The notes beneath the pieces are model-generated. The model worked only from the letters and a program-made list of their open reading frames with translations, was not told where the DNA came from and made no database searches. From NCBI GenBank assembly GCA_903970315.1, contig CAJCIJ010000342.1:1-6991 (forward strand): a DNA stretch of 6,991 nt. Direction: 5' to 3'. The position numbers and the translations under genes are program-made. Source of the stretch: Actinomycetota bacterium. GTDB lineage: Bacteria; Actinomycetota; Thermoleophilia; Solirubrobacterales; Solirubrobacteraceae. Each line of letters begins with the position of its first letter. The stretch's first letter is position 1. This document shows positions 1 to 4,766 of the stretch, one piece after another.

Positions 1-3
1 ACT

Positions 4-186
4 TCAGCGCCGCGCGGGCAGCGAGTTGTAAATCGCCCCCAACGCATCGACCACGTCATCACGGGTGTCGACCAGCAGCCGCGTCGCCGCAATCAGCTTC
101 AGTTGCTCGGCCGTCAACAGGCGGTGCGCGGCGGCGGCCTCCGCGAGCATGGCATCCAGGGCGAGACGGAGCTGGTCGCGGTTCAT
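4..186 (-). CDS. Small helical protein of unknown function (60 aa)
   Basis: I do not recognise this protein. It is 60 residues long, rich in Ala and Leu, and reads as two or three amphipathic helices with charged residues spread throughout. It has no Cys, no membrane segment and no signal peptide. The ATG at 186-184 overlaps the TGA of the upstream gene (ATGA arrangement), and a good ribosome site (GAGGA, 7 bases upstream) supports this start. It ends in TGA at 6-4, so it is complete. Its place at the end of a chain of overlapping small genes suggests co-translation with the two genes before it. A small accessory or DNA/protein-binding role is possible, but nothing in the sequence decides this. 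Confidence 0.7.
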   Translation of the reverse strand: MNRDQLRLALDAMLAEAAAAHRLLTAEQLKLIAATRLLVDTRDDVVDALGAIYNSLPARR

Positions 187-368
187 GGCAGGATCCTCAC
201 GAAATTCTCGCGGGTAATCAGCAAGCCGCCGCTCTCAGTCATCCAGTAGGCGACGTGCTCGTTCGCGCCGTGTATGGGCCGAAGCGCCACGACCCAGACG
301 ACGCCGCTGACGATGTCCGGCGTCTTGATCTCCACCTGGTCGTTGGCTTTGATGGCGTCAAAAGTCAT
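183..368 (-). CDS. Small beta-rich protein of unknown function (61 aa)
   Basis: I do not recognise a family. The sequence alternates short hydrophobic strands (QVEIKTP, SGVVWVVALR, HVAYWMT, GGLLITR) with turns, as in a small SH3-like or OB-like beta barrel; this is inferred from the pattern only. I chose the ATG at 368-366 because it overlaps the TGA of the preceding gene as ATGA, typical of translational coupling, with an AAGG about 11 bases upstream. A GTG at 389 would add seven residues (MRKVRNR) but would overlap the upstream gene by 25 bases and has a poorer ribosome site. Its own TGA overlaps the next ATG in the same way, so three small genes form one coupled chain. No signal peptide, membrane helix or Cys is present. 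Confidence 0.7.
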   Translation of the reverse strand: MTFDAIKANDQVEIKTPDIVSGVVWVVALRPIHGANEHVAYWMTESGGLLITRENFVRILP

Positions 369-529
369 TCGGTTGCGCACCTTTCGCACATGCCCATCTT
401 CTCCTCATCCTCGGTGCGCAAGGCGATGCCGCACACGTTGCAGTGGGTGAACACGGGTTTCTTCACCAGACGGCCTCCGTCAAGATCGTCAACGAAGTAG
501 TAGCCGTCCGGGATATAGTCTTCGTCCAC
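365..529 (-). CDS. Small zinc-ribbon-like protein (54 aa)
   Basis: The product has an acidic, Tyr-rich N-terminal half followed by two CxxC knuckles: HCNVCG (C30, C33) and MCERC (C48, C51), 15 residues apart. This is the usual layout of a one-zinc ribbon, so it probably folds around zinc and binds nucleic acid or protein; the role is inferred from this pattern alone. I chose the GTG at 529-527, which has a GGAGG four bases upstream. A GTG at 580 in the same frame would give 71 residues but lacks a ribosome site and would run through one arm of a 15-bp inverted repeat. The stop codon overlaps the next ATG. It is one of three Cys-rich small proteins in the window. Confidence 0.68.
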   Translation of the reverse strand: MDEDYIPDGYYFVDDLDGGRLVKKPVFTHCNVCGIALRTEDEEKMGMCERCATE

Positions 530-547
530 GTCGCCTCCAACACGACA

Positions 548-638
548 GCACTCCCCGGCGGCGGTGCGCCACACGCGCACGACTGATGCAACAGCGCGCG
601 ACGCGACTCGTCCGGACGCGACGGCCGCCGGGGAGTGC
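548..638. repeat. 15-bp perfect inverted repeat with palindrome in its loop
   Basis: Arms GCACTCCCCGGCGGC (548-562) and GCCGCCGGGGAGTGC (624-638) are exact reverse complements separated by 61 bases. The loop holds a 10-bp palindrome CGTCCGGACG (609-618). The element starts five bases after the stop of the 117-aa gene and ends ten bases before the ribosome site of the zinc-ribbon gene. In the minus-strand transcript it would form a very stable GC stem. No run of T follows either arm, so it is not a standard intrinsic terminator. Transcript processing, attenuation or protein binding are possible. Confidence 0.6.
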
Positions 639-643
639 CAGGT

Positions 644-997
644 TCAGGCGACGCCGAACAAAGTCAGAAGGTCGGTGACCAGCGTCAGCGCCCCTGGCCC
701 GTCTGCCTCCAGCAGCGCGATGAGGGCCGCGAAATTGAAGTTCGGCAGGGCCGCGAGTTTGGCAATCTGGTCGGGGGTCGGCGGACACGGACACGCCTTG
801 AGGCGGGTCATTTCCGAAGCGGTCGCTTGCATGGTAGAAGACTCCTCAGAGAGAAAGGGCGAGACGAATTGCTGGCAGAGACACTGCATCCCGGCGTTGC
901 GCGTGCCGACGGGATTGATGTACTCGCAGGCGCCGGATAGTTCGGCGTGGTCGCTGCGCAGGTGGTCGCATGTGACGCAGAAGAACGGCAGCGGCAT
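644..997 (-). CDS. Cys-rich zinc-finger-like protein, two-part (117 aa)
   Basis: The N-terminal part has spaced Cys and His residues (C7, C10, H12, H17, C24, C39, C41), a pattern typical of small metal-binding phage and actinobacterial proteins. A further CPC lies at 69-71. The C-terminal part (about 75-117) is hydrophobic and helical (NFNFAALIALLEADG, LTLVTDLLTLFGVA). The ATG at 997-995 has a GGAG eight bases upstream, within the gap after the peptidase gene. A second in-frame ATG at 832-830 (M56) has an excellent GAGGAG nine bases upstream and sits exactly between the two parts, so a separate 62-residue product is likely to be made as well or instead. No enzyme function can be assigned. It follows the peptidase gene by 16 bases and is probably in the same transcript. 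Confidence 0.65.
   Translation of the reverse strand: MPLPFFCVTCDHLRSDHAELSGACEYINPVGTRNAGMQCLCQQFVSPFLSEESSTMQATASEMTRLKACPCPPTPDQIAKLAALPNFNFAALIALLEADGPGALTLVTDLLTLFGVA
842..847 (-). promoter_or_regulatory. Internal ribosome binding site for M56 of the 117-aa gene
   Basis: GAGGAG lies nine bases before the in-frame ATG at 832-830, a better match and spacing than the site at the full-length start. It could give an independent 62-residue C-terminal product. GAG GAG also encodes two Glu codons, so coincidence is possible. Confidence 0.4.
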
Positions 998-1013
998 GAA
1001 ATAGTCTCCGGTG

Positions 1014-1829
1014 TCAAGGCGCCCAGTCGATGGCCGGTGCGGAGGCGTTGATCTTCGCCCACACCGCCTCGGTCCCTAACCCGTAGGCTCCTTCGCGCAC
1101 CCAGGCGTAGCCGGCGTTGCCCCAGCTTGTGTTCCAGCTATTGCGCATCTTCCAGCAGGTGAGCACCGCTTTGCCCCCGGTGATGTTGACCGCCACAGAG
1201 GTACTGCCCTTGCTGTCGTCCCAGCCGACGATAATCACGTCGTGGTCGATCTGGTCGGAAGTGCCGACGCCGATCCCCGTACCAGAATCCCAAAACGAGT
1301 CGCCGCCGGCGGCGACGCCGCTGCCAGCGCAACCGTAAGCCTTGATCGCGTCCTTGATTTGCTGTGCGGGAGTGACGCCGTTGCCTTGGGCGCCGTCCAC
1401 GAAGCCCCAATCGTCGGCCTTGTACAGCGTCATTCCTGGCTTGAAATTGCAGGTGCCAGCCTGAGCCGCGTACGCCCCGTAGTCGCTGGTCAGGGGCAAG
1501 CCCGTCGCCTTGGCCCATTCAAGCACGGTGGTATTGTCGTCCCCGTCGCAGCCACCATTCTTGCCGCAGGACAGGGTGTATTCTTCCGACAGGACGACGG
1601 TGTTCAGCCCCACCATCCAGTAGGCGATTTCGACGACGCCCGTGCCGGAAAAGCACCAGCACGAGCCGCATTGTCCCTGGTCCTTGATCGGCGGCACCCA
1701 ACCCAGCGCGACGCTGTCCCAGGTCGGTTCGGTGGCCCGTGCCAGCGGCGCTCGCTTGCGCCGCAGCGAGAGAGCGATCAAGTGATCCTTGTTCGGGGCG
1801 CGGCGGTGACCTGTATAACCTCGTGGCAT
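1014..1829 (-). CDS. Papain-family (C1A) cysteine peptidase (271 aa)
   Basis: This is a papain-like endopeptidase with all key residues. The oxyanion-hole Gln is Q51 and the nucleophile is C57 in KDQGQCGSCWCF. The catalytic His is H196 in IDHDVIIVGW, and the Asn is N230 in RNSWNTSWGNAGYAWV. LSEEYTLSCGKNGGCDGD matches the papain LSEQELLDC...GCNGG region. Cysteines C54/C94 and C88/C127 match papain's C22-C63 and C56-C95 disulfides; the C88-C127 spacing of 39 is the same as in papain. Only about 36 residues precede the mature-like start (TWDSVALGW), a basic stretch with no signal peptide and no I29-type inhibitory propeptide. The ATG at 1829 has an AAGGAG nine bases upstream and lies one base after the preceding stop. 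The unusual Asn in NSWN replaces the common Gly. The family assignment is firm; the target (host envelope, virion or host protein) is unknown. Confidence 0.93.
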   Translation of the reverse strand: MPRGYTGHRRAPNKDHLIALSLRRKRAPLARATEPTWDSVALGWVPPIKDQGQCGSCWCFSGTGVVEIAYWMVGLNTVVLSEEYTLSCGKNGGCDGDDNTTVLEWAKATGLPLTSDYGAYAAQAGTCNFKPGMTLYKADDWGFVDGAQGNGVTPAQQIKDAIKAYGCAGSGVAAGGDSFWDSGTGIGVGTSDQIDHDVIIVGWDDSKGSTSVAVNITGGKAVLTCWKMRNSWNTSWGNAGYAWVREGAYGLGTEAVWAKINASAPAIDWAP

Positions 1830-1830
1830 G

Positions 1831-2697
1831 CTACCTGGCTCCTTGCGGTGAGAGATTGGCGAGGGCGGTACTGATCTTGACCAATTCCGCTGCCAGCGCC
1901 GTCACGTCGATCGGCAGGGCGGCCTGCGTGCCGAACTGAGCGACCATCTCGGCGCCGATGGCTTTCTTCAGGTTGACGAGCTGTGTTGGCGACAGTCCGA
2001 CGCGCTTGCCTTGCGGAGTCAGCGCCGCCGAATCGACCTTGGCTTTGATCCACGCGACGGCGTCGCTATTGGTCTTGATCGTGCTGGGGACGGCGACCGA
2101 CATGCCCGCGTACACCACCTGCAAGTACGCCAGTGACGCCGCCCTGTCACTGTCCGTGTCCAGCGCGTAAGCCGTCTGCAAAGCCTTCGTCAGCGGGTCC
2201 ACCGGCGCGGGCGGGGTCGGGGGAGTCGGCGGCACTGGCGGAGCCGGCGTGTCGCCCGTCACGTCGAGACACACTCTAATCCGGTTCGTCTTTACCGCCG
2301 CGACCGGTGGTTTCTCCAGGTCCGGCGACGGCCAGCTAATGACGAGATCCGTCTTGCCCGTGGCAACGGCGGACACCGCGTAGACGTATTTGTCTGTCAC
2401 CGTGCGGTCTTCGTAGCCCGTGCCGTCGGTGAACTTCGTGTGCGCGAACGTGACCGGCCCGGTGTAGGGCGTGATCGTCACGATACCCTGCGTGCCGTCG
2501 ACCACGTCGAGAGACACCGACGAGCGAATCAGGTATACCTGGTCGGCCGCCAGCTTCGCCGGGACTTTCGGAGCCGGCGGCACGGGCGGGATGGGCGGCA
2601 AGCCCGGCAGCACGACGGGGGCCGCCGGCGTGGGGTCCGCGGCGTGGAGCGGAGCGGCGAGAGCGAACAGCAGCAGGAGAGGCCAGAGTCTTTTCAC
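1831..2697 (-). CDS. Secreted two-domain protein with Pro-rich linkers (288 aa)
   Basis: The N-terminus is a clear Sec signal peptide: Lys-Arg, a hydrophobic core (LWPLLLLFALAAP) and a likely cut after LHA near residue 19. No Cys lies at the cut site, so it is not a lipoprotein. A Pro-rich stretch (about 22-47) leads to a beta-rich domain (about 50-146) containing DQVYLIRSSVSLDVV and DLVISWPSP. A second Pro-rich linker (about 151-168) leads to an all-helical domain (169-285). The start is GTG at 2697 with a GAGG that overlaps the stop of the upstream gene. I cannot name a family; the helical tail resembles domains I associate with planctomycete secreted proteins, which is a weak impression. 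It sits one base before the peptidase gene, so the two are very likely made together, and it could be a partner, anchor or inhibitor of the peptidase. Confidence 0.82.
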   Translation of the reverse strand: MKRLWPLLLLFALAAPLHAADPTPAAPVVLPGLPPIPPVPPAPKVPAKLAADQVYLIRSSVSLDVVDGTQGIVTITPYTGPVTFAHTKFTDGTGYEDRTVTDKYVYAVSAVATGKTDLVISWPSPDLEKPPVAAVKTNRIRVCLDVTGDTPAPPVPPTPPTPPAPVDPLTKALQTAYALDTDSDRAASLAYLQVVYAGMSVAVPSTIKTNSDAVAWIKAKVDSAALTPQGKRVGLSPTQLVNLKKAIGAEMVAQFGTQAALPIDVTALAAELVKISTALANLSPQGAR

Positions 2698-2704
2698 GAG
2701 AACC

Positions 2705-2914
2705 TCAGAAGGGCAACAGGAACAGGTGGACCGCCAGCACCGCCATGAACACGAGCATCAGCAGGGCGGGCGTCCAGTACCAAAGCGGATGCAGCCGCAA
2801 CCATTGGGAAATCGTCTTGCGGCCCGTCAAATACAGCGTCAGGTCGAGACACAGCGTCAGCACAATCACCGCCAGCGTCAGCAGACACGCGGTGCGATAG
2901 AGGACAATCTCCAA
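2705..2914 (-). CDS. Small two-helix membrane protein (69 aa)
   Basis: The protein has two transmembrane segments, about 8-30 (TACLLTLAVIVLTLCLDLTL) and 46-67 (WYWTPALLMLVFMAVLAVHL). They are joined by a short polar, basic loop (TGRKTISQWLRLHP). The size and two-helix layout match small phage membrane proteins, including holins, but also many unrelated ones, so holin is only a possibility. The start is TTG at 2914, supported by an AAGGAG eight bases upstream that lies inside the end of the preceding gene; the gap to that gene is four bases. The next gene starts seven bases after its stop, so it is embedded in the cluster leading to the secreted protein and the peptidase. Confidence 0.75.
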   Translation of the reverse strand: MEIVLYRTACLLTLAVIVLTLCLDLTLYLTGRKTISQWLRLHPLWYWTPALLMLVFMAVLAVHLFLLPF

Positions 2915-2918
2915 GTAG

Positions 2919-3110
2919 TCAACTCCTTACCCTGCCCACGCCGCCGCACAGAGAACACGCCTTGAACTCCCCCGGTGTCTCCGTCGCTTCGACCTGGCTC
3001 CCTCCACACGCGGGACATGGCGGCCCGTGCATTAGTCCCAGCCACACGGCGCGCCAGGCGTCGCACAGGAACAGCAGCGGGAGCGCTATCAGGCCGGTGC
3101 AGCCGCGCAT
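2919..3110 (-). CDS. Membrane-anchored double-CxxC protein (63 aa)
   Basis: A hydrophobic N-terminal helix (about 5-28, GLIALPLLFLCDAWRAVWLG) is followed by two zinc-knuckle motifs, CPACGG (C32, C35) and CSLCGG (C52, C55). These have the CxxCxG flavour of DnaJ-type or rubredoxin-like knuckles. The chosen ATG at 3110 has a GAGG eight bases upstream that overlaps the stop of the previous gene. The reading frame stays open much further upstream, but that extension would cover the neighbouring membrane gene and is Arg-rich nonsense, so I reject it. The protein is probably a small membrane protein with a zinc-bound soluble head. Its function is unknown; the tight spacing on both sides places it in the membrane-protein/peptidase operon. 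Confidence 0.75.
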   Translation of the reverse strand: MRGCTGLIALPLLFLCDAWRAVWLGLMHGPPCPACGGSQVEATETPGEFKACSLCGGVGRVRS

Positions 3111-3115
3111 CGCGT

Positions 3116-3325
3116 CTACCTCGTGAGGACCGGGACGCCGCCGACGAGCGACAAGAGCACGCCGATGATGACCAGCACGGCGAAGACGACCACGACGATA
3201 CGGGCGATCTTGTTGAACGGCTCCGGCAGACCGCAGTAGCCGATGAGCCACAACAAGAGCCAGACAATCAGGCCGGTCACAATGAGGTACAAGACGACGG
3301 CTACCAGCGTGCCGAGCGATAACAT
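3116..3325 (-). CDS. Small two-helix membrane protein, Thivi_2564-like (69 aa)
   Basis: Two long hydrophobic helices, about 5-30 (GTLVAVVLYLIVTGLIVWLL onwards) and 41-63 (ARIVVVVFAVLVIIGVLLSL), are joined by a short loop (LPEPFNKI). This layout, with a Pro-containing loop followed by a basic residue and a run of Ile/Val, resembles the Thivi_2564-type small membrane proteins found in phages and bacteria, whose role is unknown; the match is from memory. I chose the ATG at 3325, which puts the first helix at the N-terminus as expected. An upstream ATG at 3367 would add 14 polar residues, but those codons overlap one copy of a duplicated 12-bp element. Neither start has a good ribosome site. Holin-like action is possible but unproven. 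Confidence 0.72.
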   Translation of the reverse strand: MLSLGTLVAVVLYLIVTGLIVWLLLWLIGYCGLPEPFNKIARIVVVVFAVLVIIGVLLSLVGGVPVLTR

Positions 3326-3345
3326 GACGACACCGCACTTTCGAG

Positions 3346-3458
3346 AAAAGAGCCGGTCTAGCCCCATTGCTTCGACCGGTTCCGTCCGGCACTTCCCGGA
3401 GTCCTACAAGGGATGCTTCCAGGCCAGAGATAAAAGAGCCGGTTAAACTCCTACAAGG
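3346..3458. repeat. Duplicated A-B element upstream of membrane-protein cluster
   Basis: Two short motifs each occur twice in the same order. AAAAGAGCCGGT is at 3346-3357 and 3432-3443, and TCCTACAAGG is at 3402-3411 and 3449-3458, all exact. On the minus strand the order is A (CCTTGTAGGA), B (ACCGGCTCTTTT), A, B, with 5 bases between A and B in the first copy and 44 in the second. The position in the leader of the membrane-protein/peptidase cluster suggests a regulatory role or an old partial duplication. Confidence 0.5.
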
Positions 3459-3474
3459 TCCAGCCGGCCCCGTT

Positions 3475-3502
3475 GCTCGCCGGGACTCGCGGCCCGGCGA
3501 GC
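3475..3502 (-). terminator. Strong hairpin just after the 260-aa gene
   Basis: GCTCGCCGGG (3475-3484) and CCCGGCGAGC (3493-3502) pair perfectly over ten GC-rich bases around an eight-base loop. The element begins two bases after the stop of the 260-aa gene in the direction of transcription. There is no T run after it, so it may be a weak or Rho-assisted terminator, or a 3' end stabiliser of the upstream transcript. Confidence 0.45.
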
Positions 3503-3504
3503 GA

Positions 3505-4287
3505 CTACGAAATAACAATCGTGAGGTCCACGGGCGTCGGCGCGGGTGGCGTCGGCAGCGTGAGGGCAATGGATGCCGTGAACGGCCCTGGCGTGCCGGC
3601 GACGAACGCCAGCGTCGCGCTGACGTTGGCTGTCCCGGATGCTCCTGCCGGGATGGTGAAGGTCCAGTGCAGGTTGTCGGCGCCCGGCGTAATGACGAGC
3701 AGCGCGGGATTGTCCACGACGAGAGTCGTCGTCACGGCGGCGGGCAGGATGCCGGGGACGGGTGCGCCCGTGTCGTCCACGGTGACGAGAGAAATCGTGG
3801 TGTCGGCGGCGGTCAGCGTGATGGGCGTCATCACGGCCTTGGGCTTGTTGCCCTTCGGCGTCAGCTTCACAGTCTTGGCGGTCATACTGCTTCCTTTCAC
3901 AATGAGAATTTCCAGATCACTTGGTACGGGCGGTTTCAACTCGACAGCGATAGCGGCCAGCGTCTTTTCGAGCGCATACACGGCCTGCACCGTTCTCCCC
4001 AGCAGTACGTTCAGCGCGACTTGACTCTCCGCCATGCCCGTCAGCGTCTTGTTCAGCGCCGCGAGCTGGGCGTCCAGGCTGCTGTTCTCGACCGCGACGG
4101 GCATGGTGTCTTCCTTGTCGCCGATGGCATCCAGGGCAATCGCTCTGGCTTGTCGGGCGTTGTTCAGGGCGTTGGCGAAGCGCACTTCCACGCCGTCATT
4201 GTCCACGCCGAGCCACAGCACCTGGAAGGCGACACTGAGCGCATTCGTGAAGGCGGCGTCGATGGCAGCGCGTTCGAGCGAGGGCAT
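3505..4287 (-). CDS. Coiled-coil plus Ig-like fibre-type protein (260 aa)
   Basis: Three parts can be seen. Residues 1-61 are helical (AAFTNALSVAFQVLWLGVDN). Residues 62-134 form a heptad-like coiled coil (SSLDAQLAALNKTLTGMAES onwards to AAIAVEL). Residues 135-260 are a beta-rich Ig-like (Big/BppU-type) domain with SLVTVDDTGAPVPGILP and TPGADNLHWTFTIPAG. It ends in a Pro-rich strand. A coiled coil followed by an Ig-like module is common in phage tail fibres and baseplate proteins, and in bacterial adhesins. The first ATG (4287) lies two bases after the stop of the 52-aa gene. Two internal in-frame ATGs, M62 (4104) and M135 (3885), have better ribosome sites and sit at the part boundaries. One full-length product is assumed here; shorter products are plausible. 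Confidence 0.72.
   Translation of the reverse strand: MPSLERAAIDAAFTNALSVAFQVLWLGVDNDGVEVRFANALNNARQARAIALDAIGDKEDTMPVAVENSSLDAQLAALNKTLTGMAESQVALNVLLGRTVQAVYALEKTLAAIAVELKPPVPSDLEILIVKGSSMTAKTVKLTPKGNKPKAVMTPITLTAADTTISLVTVDDTGAPVPGILPAAVTTTLVVDNPALLVITPGADNLHWTFTIPAGASGTANVSATLAFVAGTPGPFTASIALTLPTPPAPTPVDLTIVIS
3892..3897 (-). promoter_or_regulatory. Internal ribosome binding site for M135 (Ig-like part)
   Basis: AAAGGA lies six bases before the in-frame ATG at 3885-3883, at the junction of the coiled coil and the Ig-like domain. It could yield a free 126-residue domain. Confidence 0.4.
4111..4116 (-). promoter_or_regulatory. Internal ribosome binding site for M62 (coiled-coil part)
   Basis: The AAGGA core lies seven bases before the in-frame ATG at 4104-4102, at the start of the coiled-coil part. 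It is stronger than the site at the full-length start, whose nearest GGAG is eleven bases away. Confidence 0.35.
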
Positions 4288-4289
4288 GG

Positions 4290-4448
4290 CTACCAGCGCT
4301 CCGTCTTGAAGAACCCAAACGCCTTGCCTGCGACGGCCCGCAGCACGACGACTGTCAATTCCAGATACAGCGCCAGCGCTCCGTAGGGGAAACCCTCCTG
4401 CCGCGCGCCGTTGGTCAAGGAACGTCGGTACTCGCGCCAGGTCCTCAT
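4290..4448 (-). CDS. Very small membrane protein (52 aa)
   Basis: Reading from the ATG at 4448-4446 gives an uninterrupted 52-codon frame ending in TAG at 4292-4290. The product has a basic N-terminus (MRTWREYRRSLTNGARQEGF), one hydrophobic segment of about 25 residues (ALALYLELTVVVLRAVAGKA and neighbours) and a short basic tail (FFKTERW). Its ATG overlaps the TGA of the 103-aa gene as ATGA, and a GGAGG lies ten bases upstream. Its stop is two bases before the next ATG. It fills exactly the 157-base gap that would otherwise lie between two tightly packed genes, which strongly supports it as real. It is likely a single-pass inner-membrane protein. I recognise no family; a small lysis or assembly factor is possible. 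Confidence 0.72.
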   Translation of the reverse strand: MRTWREYRRSLTNGARQEGFPYGALALYLELTVVVLRAVAGKAFGFFKTERW

Positions 4449-4756
4449 GGGAGCTTGGCCTCCGCGATGGCCGCCACCGTGTCGCCGATGACGGCCAGTT
4501 GCGCGCCGGTCGTGACCGCGTGCTGGGCCAGCGTCTCTTTCATCGCCAGCGTCGCGGCGGCGTCGTCCTTCGCGGCCTTGGCCGCGGCCGCGCTGTCGAG
4601 CTGGGCTTGCAGCGCGGCCGCTTTCGCGTCGGCCTTGGCGTCGTCGGCACGCTGGCGGTCCAGGTACTCCTTGACCGCGAGGCCGCCGGCGACAATAAAC
4701 GCCTGGGCGGTGACGCCGATCATGGCAATCAGGGCGAGTTGGACCGTGTCAGACAC
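4445..4756 (-). CDS. N-terminally membrane-anchored coiled-coil protein (103 aa)
   Basis: One N-terminal transmembrane segment (about 6-27, QLALIAMIGVTAQAFIVAGG) is followed by a long Ala-rich, highly charged helix (30-100) with many Lys/Asp pairs, consistent with a coiled coil or extended rod. The start is GTG at 4756 with GAGGAG six bases upstream; that site overlaps the region just after the stop of the previous gene, ten bases away. The layout recalls spanin-type or other phage envelope proteins, and also generic anchored rods; no conserved motif settles it. It follows a protein with the opposite topology (C-terminal anchor plus coiled coil), so the two could form a pair in the same membrane. 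Confidence 0.75.
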   Translation of the reverse strand: MSDTVQLALIAMIGVTAQAFIVAGGLAVKEYLDRQRADDAKADAKAAALQAQLDSAAAAKAAKDDAAATLAMKETLAQHAVTTGAQLAVIGDTVAAIAEAKLP

Positions 4757-4766
4757 AGGACACTCC

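Noticed and set aside
2878..3267. Minus-strand frame of 129 codons rich in Ser and Arg
   Set aside because: Overlaps three better-supported small genes in another frame and has a low-complexity Ser/Arg translation typical of a shadow.
3430..3460. Candidate promoter (TTGTAG, 17 bases, TTATCT) on the minus strand
   Set aside because: Only about half of the consensus bases match in the -35 and fewer in the -10, so it cannot be called with confidence despite a good location.
2919..3569. Minus-strand frame of 216 codons upstream of the 63-aa protein
   Set aside because: Only the last 63 codons look like protein and have a ribosome site; the upstream part is Arg-rich and overlaps the membrane gene and the hairpin.
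3367..4386. Long plus-strand open frame of 339 codons
   Set aside because: Arg/Gly/His-rich translation with no recognisable motif, lying opposite the 260-aa gene, the 52-aa gene and the structured spacer; it is a GC-rich antisense shadow.
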